From Entrophospora sp. SA101 (lineage: Eukaryota > Glomeromycota > Glomeromycetes > Entrophosporales > Entrophosporaceae), in NCBI GenBank assembly GCA_958430865.1, contig CAUDNR010004427.1, forward strand, positions 1 to 24,507: a stretch of DNA of 24,507 nt, written 5' to 3'. How positions within the stretch are numbered: position 1 is the stretch's first letter; every line of letters starts with the position of its first letter. This document shows, piece by piece, positions 19,456 to 24,507 of the stretch. The notes below the pieces were generated by a model. It ran no database searches. It was not told where the DNA came from and saw only the letters and a program-made list of their open reading frames with translations. A program made the translations under genes and the position numbers.

Positions 19456-20135
19456 TTAATTATGAATCCCTGACGCATTTTGAGCTGTGGAAGCTCCTTT
19501 ACCACGAGTTTCGTTAATCATGGCTAAGCAAAAAAAAAATAATAATAATTTATAAATATTTGCGAGAAGTAAAATATCAAGAAATAATTACTACGATTAT
19601 TAATAATATGATGATAATTACTTCGATGATCTTTGGAAGCATGACCTTTATGACTATGCTGAACAACTCCATGCTGAAGTATATGAGTGATAACTTCTGT
19701 ATAATTTGATGTACCAAAAGCATTCTCTAGTCTTTGTTTCGAAGGTCTGCCAGCAATACCCACATTACCACCATTGACTGTTTCATAAATATCAAAGCCT
19801 AATAATAATAATTGTTATTATTAAATTTTAATTGATTGTTCGCTTTGGTTTATTTTTGATTTTAAAACATCATTTAAATTATTTAATTAATTTGTTGCTT
19901 TATTATTACTTTGAACAACATCTATCAATGGAACTGATTTATCTTTACGCCATTTAGTCACCTAAAGATGAGTTATCACCATCGTTTGCCAGAACAAAAT
20001 ATTAATATTAATATTAATATCAATCGCGAAATTTGAATAAAAAATTTTACAAACAAGTTCAGGGTTTCCATATACAAAGAATTCTTCGTGGTTATCGTTT
20101 GATTTAAAAATAATTTTCGTATCTTGTTGAGACAT
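19456..20135 (-). CDS. SBDS N-terminal-domain protein, Rtc3-like, 4 exons, 125 residues
   Basis: Exons on the minus strand: 20135-20055, 19961-19910, 19798-19622, 19523-19456; frames join exactly to 126 codons ending in TAA. The protein begins MSQQDTKIIFKSNDNHEEFF, continues through NPELVTKWRKDKSVPLIDVV and QSFDIYETVNGG, then GIAGRPSKQRLENAFGTSNY, TEVITHILQHG and a short Gly/Ser-rich tail. The order (beta strands, K-x-K-S-x-PL-x-DVV, F-x-V/I-Y, G-x-AS/PSK-x-LE-x-FGT, then a helix ending in I-x-x-IL-x-x-G) is that of the SBDS N-terminal domain in the small fungal proteins related to yeast Rtc3, which lack the two other SBDS domains. Yeast Rtc3 has been linked to RNA metabolism and stress; here the exact role is unknown. 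Splice donors GTTTGT and GTAATT are weak but frame-consistent. Confidence 0.8.
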
Positions 20136-20637
20136 ATTTTATTTTATTTATTTTGGTTAGTATTAATAATATTTTATTTTTACGGCGTGGGGATAAAATA
20201 AAAATATTATTTATATTTATATATATTATTAATAGATAGATCAGGACCCGGAAACTTCTAGTTGAGGTCCCAGGCAAACCAAGGGTAAAAAAGGTCCAAG
20301 ACTTTTAAGGGTAAAAAATTTTTATGTCCAATGAAGAATATAAAATTTTTTTTTGTCACTAAATAGGTCATATCAGCCGATTTGGTTTTTTGGGCCTTTT
20401 TCAAACCTTATGTCTTATTGTGTCTCGATGTTAAACACGAGTGTTTTTAATGTGTAAATTGGTCGGTAGAATGATAATTACCCTAAAGAAAATTATTTGC
20501 TCCGCTAAAAAAACTAATTTACTATCCATCAACCCGTCACCAATGGGTTTTTGCTAGTATAAGGTATTCATAACGTTATGACCATACCGTACTGGATTTT
20601 GGGGTTCAAACAAAATCAGCGCATATATATGTAGACT

Positions 20638-20799
20638 CGATAAGTCGGTTTTGGCCTAACTCAGCCAAAATTTTTCAGCCCTTTTTTTCCCTATTTAAAA
20701 TCCCTTGATAAGTCAGCCAACCAATATAAAGTTGCGATAACTTATAAGTCAGCCAACCCCTCTTTTTAGGATAAGTAAATTGTTCTCAATAAGTCAGCC
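20638..20799. repeat. Clustered ATAAGTCAGCC-type repeats
   Basis: ATAAGTCAGCCAACC occurs at 20708-20722 and, extended by CC, at 20744-20760; ATAAGTCAGCC recurs at 20789-20799 followed by a CACGTGAC word. A related GATAAGTCGG and CTAACTCAGCCAA lie at about 20638-20668. Such clustered short direct repeats often mark subterminal regions of DNA transposons, but no terminal repeats were found. Confidence 0.6.
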
Positions 20800-20846
20800 T
20801 CACGTGACATTTTCATTATATAAAAGATCATCATTACTACTTTTAG

Positions 20847-20908
20847 TAACGTATGATTTTATTTATTTATTTATTTATTTATTTATAGAATTTTTATATC
20901 ATACGTTA
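20847..20908. repeat. Inverted repeat flanking a (TTTA)n microsatellite
   Basis: TAACGTATGAT at 20847-20857 is the exact reverse complement of ATCATACGTTA at 20898-20908. Between them are about seven TTTA units (20857-20886). This may be a cruciform-forming site or a small palindromic element expanded in its loop. Confidence 0.7.
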
Positions 20909-21207
20909 TAATCTGATGATTTAGAAATTCTTGTCGCGATATTTTTATTATTTCATTTTTGTATCATCAGGTTATACCATTGATTGGATAATTTATTGCC
21001 TGATAATTTAGAAGGAATATTTTTGTTTGTATTGTGGGAAATACATTTATTTATTTTTATTATGTTTTATTGTGTTTGGAAATATGTATAAAAAGGTTGT
21101 TGGTTGATTTTCCAAACTTCTGAAATTCTAATAAAAAGATCAATATAAATGATTATTGTTTTAAAAACTATTTATAATTTATAAATCAAAAAATTTAAAC
21201 CATAATA

Positions 21208-21446
21208 ATGAATCAGAAAATAACATGGGGAAAAAATTAGTTACTCTTATTAATATTAAAAAAAAAGAATTATGTGAATATAAATTTGCTAATCCAACCA
21301 AAACAAATGAATAAATTGGCAAAGAATTCAGAATTGGAAAATCAACAGTAGGAGGTATTTTTAAAGAAAAGGCAAGATGGCTTGCAATTGATGCAGATTC
21401 AGACATCATTAAAAAAAGAGAGCATGTAGGTGAATGGCCACAACTA
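21208..21446 (+). pseudogene. Pogo/Tigger-type transposase, N-terminal remnant
   Basis: From ATG 21208: LVTLINIKKKELCEYKFANP, TKTNE, an in-frame TAA, IGKEFRIGKSTVGGIFKEKA, RWLAIDADSD and REHVGEWPQL. This is the CENP-B/psq-type helix-turn-helix (K-x-ELC-x-Y ... IG-x-x-F-x-IGKSTV-x-x-I) followed by the start of the second DNA-binding half typical of pogo/Tigger transposases. The stop codon and the loss of everything after the WPQL, where a hairpin MITE begins at 21447, make it dead. No DDE domain is present in the window. Confidence 0.8.
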
Positions 21447-21634
21447 CATCAGGAAAATGGGTACAAATATTATGCATATATAATACGCAATTGCAGGGAT
21501 TAAGCATATTAAGCATATAATATATGTACAATTTGCATACATAAAAAACATACACGATTTGTACGCATATTATATGCTTAATCCCTGCAATTGTGTATTA
21601 TATACGCATAATATTTGTACCCATTTTCCTGATG
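21447..21634. mobile_element. 188-bp hairpin MITE inside the pogo remnant
   Basis: The left arm begins CATCAGGAAAATGGGTACAA and the right arm, reverse-complemented, begins identically. Arms stay nearly identical for about 60 bases (through TTGCAGGGATTAAGCATAT), and weaker pairing continues to a loop near 21540-21555, so the whole element can fold into one long hairpin. The left arm has a ten-base duplication (TTAAGCATAT region) that the right arm lacks. No coding capacity. Target duplication is not clear: the left flank ends ACTA and the right begins AGAT. Confidence 0.8.
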
Positions 21635-22435
21635 AGATTATTAACAGATTATGAAAGAGCAAGTTTAATAGTATTTCTTTCAATTATTAATAAACCAATT
21701 TATTTTTAGAAAGTGTAACATAGATATAACAAAAAGTATCTTGTGAATTTGTTTGTAACATATAATGAATTGATCAGCAGACTAGAGGCCTGCACGGGTC
21801 ATTGGGGTATTCAATATAAGTTGATTAACAAATCTAATTAATGTCATAATGTAAATCCATATATGCGGATTTTTTTATGGTGCCCCCTTTTTTTCTCTAA
21901 AAAAGGAAACAGTGTAACAAAATATTTTGCTATTATTTTTTAAATAAATATTACGTTTTATTAGTATTATGAACTTTCAATCGCTAAGGCTTCTGGAAAA
22001 TCGTTACATTTATAAAATTATTAGAGGTTTTTGATCAGGATATATTTGTAGAACAGTGCTATGGAGATAGAATCTTTATTTCATACAATTTTTTCGGAAG
22101 TTGCAATAGATAGAAGTATAATGATAAAGAAAGAAATTTTCTGTATTTCGAATGAGTTTTTTTACACCATTGGTATTTTTAATCCATTAAATCTTTCCAT
22201 AGTTCTAATCTATATTACATATACTATCTTGTACACTAATTTGGTGTCTATATCTTTGAAAACGGAGGAGGAGCAGTGTTTTGAAAACAATATGTTTACT
22301 ATGTTCTTTATGTAAATTTCGGAAATTCTGTATGATATGCAGATCACAAAAAAAAATCACATATAACCAATCAATATATGACATTAATTAGTTTTTGATT
22401 TTCTTAGAATGTCGCGCACACCCCAGGGAACTATG
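21635..22435. other. Non-coding stretch
   Basis: No supported gene. An 84-codon open frame at 22061-22315 has two hydrophobic patches but AT-driven composition, and no motif. It may include untranslated or decayed parts of the pogo element. Confidence 0.5.
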
Positions 22436-22612
22436 CACAGTCAAACCTCGTCACAACGGATTTCGTGTTACAACGATTTTAATATTAATATTAATATTAA
22501 TATGAATTAAAAATGTTTGTCATAGCGGATTTTATTAATATTAATATTAATAACAATAACGGATTTTTTTGGCTGGAACCATGAATCCGCTGTGGCGAGG
22601 TTTCACTGTATA
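22436..22612. mobile_element. Pogo-type MITE with intact terminal repeats
   Basis: The left end is CACAGTCAAACCTCGTCACA followed by ACGGATTTCG; the right end is ATCCGCTGTGGCGAGGTTTC then ACTGTA. The two are imperfect inverted repeats starting CAGT. Internal copies of the subterminal motif (GTTACAACGATTTTAAT, TTTGTCATAGCGGATTTTAT, AACGGATTTTTTTGG) and TTAATA repeats fill the 177 bp. The left end matches the element at 3401. A pogo transposase remnant lies 1 kb upstream, and that family could have supplied the mobilising enzyme. Confidence 0.75.
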
Positions 22613-24041
22613 TATTAATATTGTTAATATTACTATACTAATACAGTTCAATATGCACTTCCTGCTAGCCCTGACCAATATAGGCTCAACTGACCAATAT
22701 CGACTCGCAAGATATCTTCAATATTATTTTTATGTTTATTTATTAATTTTGATTGGAACCCGACTTTTTCTAATAAATATTTGCAAATTTTTATTATTTA
22801 TTATTTAGTTGCCAGTCCTGATAAAACAATTTTAAAATGTGTAGAAGGCACGGTCACCATGGAATTCCATTAAATCATATATTTTTTAAAAGAAATATTT
22901 TAAATTACAAATGTCACTCGTAATTCATAATTCATTAAAATTTGATATTTTTGAAATGTTGCAAAAATTTTGATCGTTCCCCAATACACAAATTCCGAGG
23001 AATTTTTTTTCAAAAATATACATTTATTTTTTGATTTCAGTAAAAAATAATAATAATATAAAACTTGACATGTACATCATTTAATGCTAATATTTTATTT
23101 TTCTACAATTGATGTCCCAAGGGTCGTTGCAAAACTACCTGATCACACGGTCTTCAATAAAAGAGACCATCCGATACTACCATATTAATATAATGTATCT
23201 AAAAATCATCGTTTGAGTTTGTCGCACTTGGTACGTTTTCACTATTTATAAAACAAAAGATGCCTCAATTATTATTTTTTATTTTTTATTTTTTTGAAAC
23301 CTTAAACTGACTAGCGTTTTATTTTAAACCATTGATAAATGTAAATCAACTAATTCCAAGTCATAATAAACTTCTATAATCATCTTCTAATTAAAATGGC
23401 CAATTGATAACTATTGATTTTAATTCATCAAAGTTTTATATCATTTTTGACTTTAGTCAAACTTTCTACTTTTGTCATTTTTGACTTGATGGTAGTGAAT
23501 TTGACATTAATATGAAACATTATGAACTCAGTTTACAATCTCTTCGCATGTCACTGTGATGCAGTAAAACAAGTAAATAACTTTATTTCACATAAAATCA
23601 TTTCAAATAACATAATCAAGGTAAAAAGTCTTTTTCATTTATCCAGTAAACTAGCGATATGACTAAAATTATCATGAATAGTAGTGATATGATCCGGCTA
23701 AGACGATAAAAAAATTTTTTCTTGATATTTATTTTTACGTCTGTAGAATTTTAGTATAGAATTCAGTGACATCGACACTTGGTTGAGATGGGTTCTTCTG
23801 CATTACTTAGATTAACAAAAGAAAAAAACATACATTTGCTCAAAAAAAAAAATACAATTCTCGTAGCAAGATAAAGATAATAACAAAGAAGAAACAGTAA
23901 TATTAGAGTTTTTCATTTGTAATACAAATTCTTATTCAATGTGATTTAGAAACCCTAGTAATAGTGAACCATTAAATAGTAATAATGGTGGCGACTTAGA
24001 GGATATAATAGTAAATAGTAATAATAATAATAACGATGGCA
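22613..24041. other. Non-coding AT-rich stretch
   Basis: No gene is supported. GACCAATAT is repeated near 22672 and 22690. Simple AGTAATAATA-type sequence lies near 23955-24035. No RNA gene or promoter was recognised. Confidence 0.5.
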
Positions 24042-24176
24042 TAGTGTTACCAGTCGACTAGTCGTAGTTTCGACTAGTCGATTTGCATTCAGTCGCGACT
24101 AGAAAATTTTCTAGTCGACTGAGCTGCGACTAGATTTCAGTCGCGACTAGATTTCAGTCATGACTACACAACTAGA
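24042..24176. mobile_element. hAT-like transposon end with CGACTAG palindromes
   Basis: The segment starts TAGTGTTACCAGTCGACTAG. CGACTAGTCG palindromes occur at 24055-24064 and 24071-24080, and AGTCGCGACTAG occurs twice (24091-24102, 24139-24150). A 22-bp perfect palindrome at 24096-24117 is centred on AAAATTTT and bounded by CGACTAG/CTAGTCG. A TAGTGTT-like terminus with dense short subterminal repeats is usual for hAT elements. No transposase or clear second terminus is visible, so it is a solo or truncated end. Confidence 0.5.
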
Positions 24177-24374
24177 TTTCAATATTAATATTTTTACTGT
24201 AATTCGCGGTCTATAGTAGAAGTGTGTGCATACTATTATGAGATCAAGAATTCCGTCTCACACAAATCTATTAATTTGGTTATAATATTATTTATCCCTT
24301 CCTATGGCAATATCCAGTTGTGTAATTCTTTGATTACTTTCTTTGCTTTATAGCGTACTAGCTATTTAACTCTC

Positions 24375-24507
24375 TGCAGGGTAAGTTTTCTTACTTCCCA
24401 TCTGGTAACGTTTTCTCAGCAGTTGCTATATTTTCTGCCTGAGCCGGAACGTGTCAATTATTATCCCTTCTGATAATAATCCCAGTATCTTCCCTGATAC
24501 TGTTGTG
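24375..24507. other. Cluster of small stem-loops running off the window
   Basis: Three hairpins follow one another: GTAAG/CTTAC with loop TTTT (24381-24394); ATTATTATC/GATAATAAT with loop CCTTCT (24457-24480); CAGTATC/GATACTG with loop TTCCCT (24483-24502). The base composition is higher in G+C than upstream. It may be the beginning of a repeated element or structured RNA continuing past the window. Confidence 0.5.

Larger units (their letters stand above)
20160..21207. other. Intergenic repeat-rich stretch
   Basis: No gene is seen. It contains short repeats such as AAGGGTAAAAAA (twice near 20280-20320), the ATAAGTCAGCC group and a TTTA microsatellite, described separately. Phrases near 20920 and 21000 (CTGATGATTTAGAA, CTGATAATTTAGAA) are repeats of each other. 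Confidence 0.6.

Noticed and set aside
22061..22808. Plus-strand frames at 22061-22315 and 22569-22808
   Set aside because: The first has no motif; the second begins inside the pogo-type MITE and is AT-driven.
1..24507. CRISPR arrays, bacterial operons or ribosome binding sites
   Set aside because: The tandem repeats lack spacer structure and all genes are intron-containing eukaryotic ones.

Overview
The window looks like nuclear DNA of a filamentous fungus, most likely an arbuscular mycorrhizal one (Glomeromycotina, Rhizophagus-like). The evidence is very high A+T content, genes cut by many short GT-AG introns, Asn/Gln/Asp homopolymer tracts inside proteins, abundant decayed DNA transposons, and a stray piece of large-subunit rRNA whose D2 segment reads like a glomeromycotan one. 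All species-level statements rest on memory and need a database search.

Layout. Positions 1-2116 are a transposon graveyard: the 3' end of a Tc1/mariner element, with its right terminal repeat at about 350-382, sits inside a minus-strand pseudogene of what appears to be a multicopy family with a C2CH zinc-finger-like N-terminus. Positions 2841-4075 hold two small plus-strand membrane-protein ORFs of unknown function; the first ends inside a 122-bp pogo-type MITE. Positions 4076-11970 contain no intact gene I can support. They hold a structured, GC-richer repeat block (7236-7870), an isolated, diverged 28S rRNA fragment (about 9930-10370, minus), exon-like debris (10618-10799) and a decayed Tc1-type transposase (11179-11836, plus).

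Positions 11975-20135 are the gene-dense core, where I rebuilt spliced models whose reading frames close across every intron. (a) 16087-11975, minus, is a 12-exon, 1035-residue TPR protein that resembles the N-terminal domain of the animal nucleoporin Nup358/RanBP2. It stands alone, without FG repeats, Ran-binding domains, zinc fingers or a cyclophilin domain. (b) 16273-18568, plus, is a 5-exon, 625-residue SS18/SSXT-type coactivator with a 29-nt microexon in its SNH helix; it diverges from (a) across a 185-bp shared promoter. (c) 18920-19140, plus, is a possible two-exon, 59-residue protein. (d) 20135-19456, minus, is a 4-exon, 125-residue SBDS-domain protein of the Rtc3 type, convergent with (c).

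Positions 20160-24507 return to repeats: ATAAGTCAGCC-type repeats, a pogo transposase remnant interrupted by a 188-bp hairpin MITE, a second pogo-type MITE, a hAT-like end rich in CGACTAG palindromes, and a cluster of small stem-loops running off the right edge.

The genes do not form a pathway. The most interesting item is the stand-alone Nup358-like N-terminal domain in a fungus, because Nup358 is generally regarded as an animal nucleoporin.
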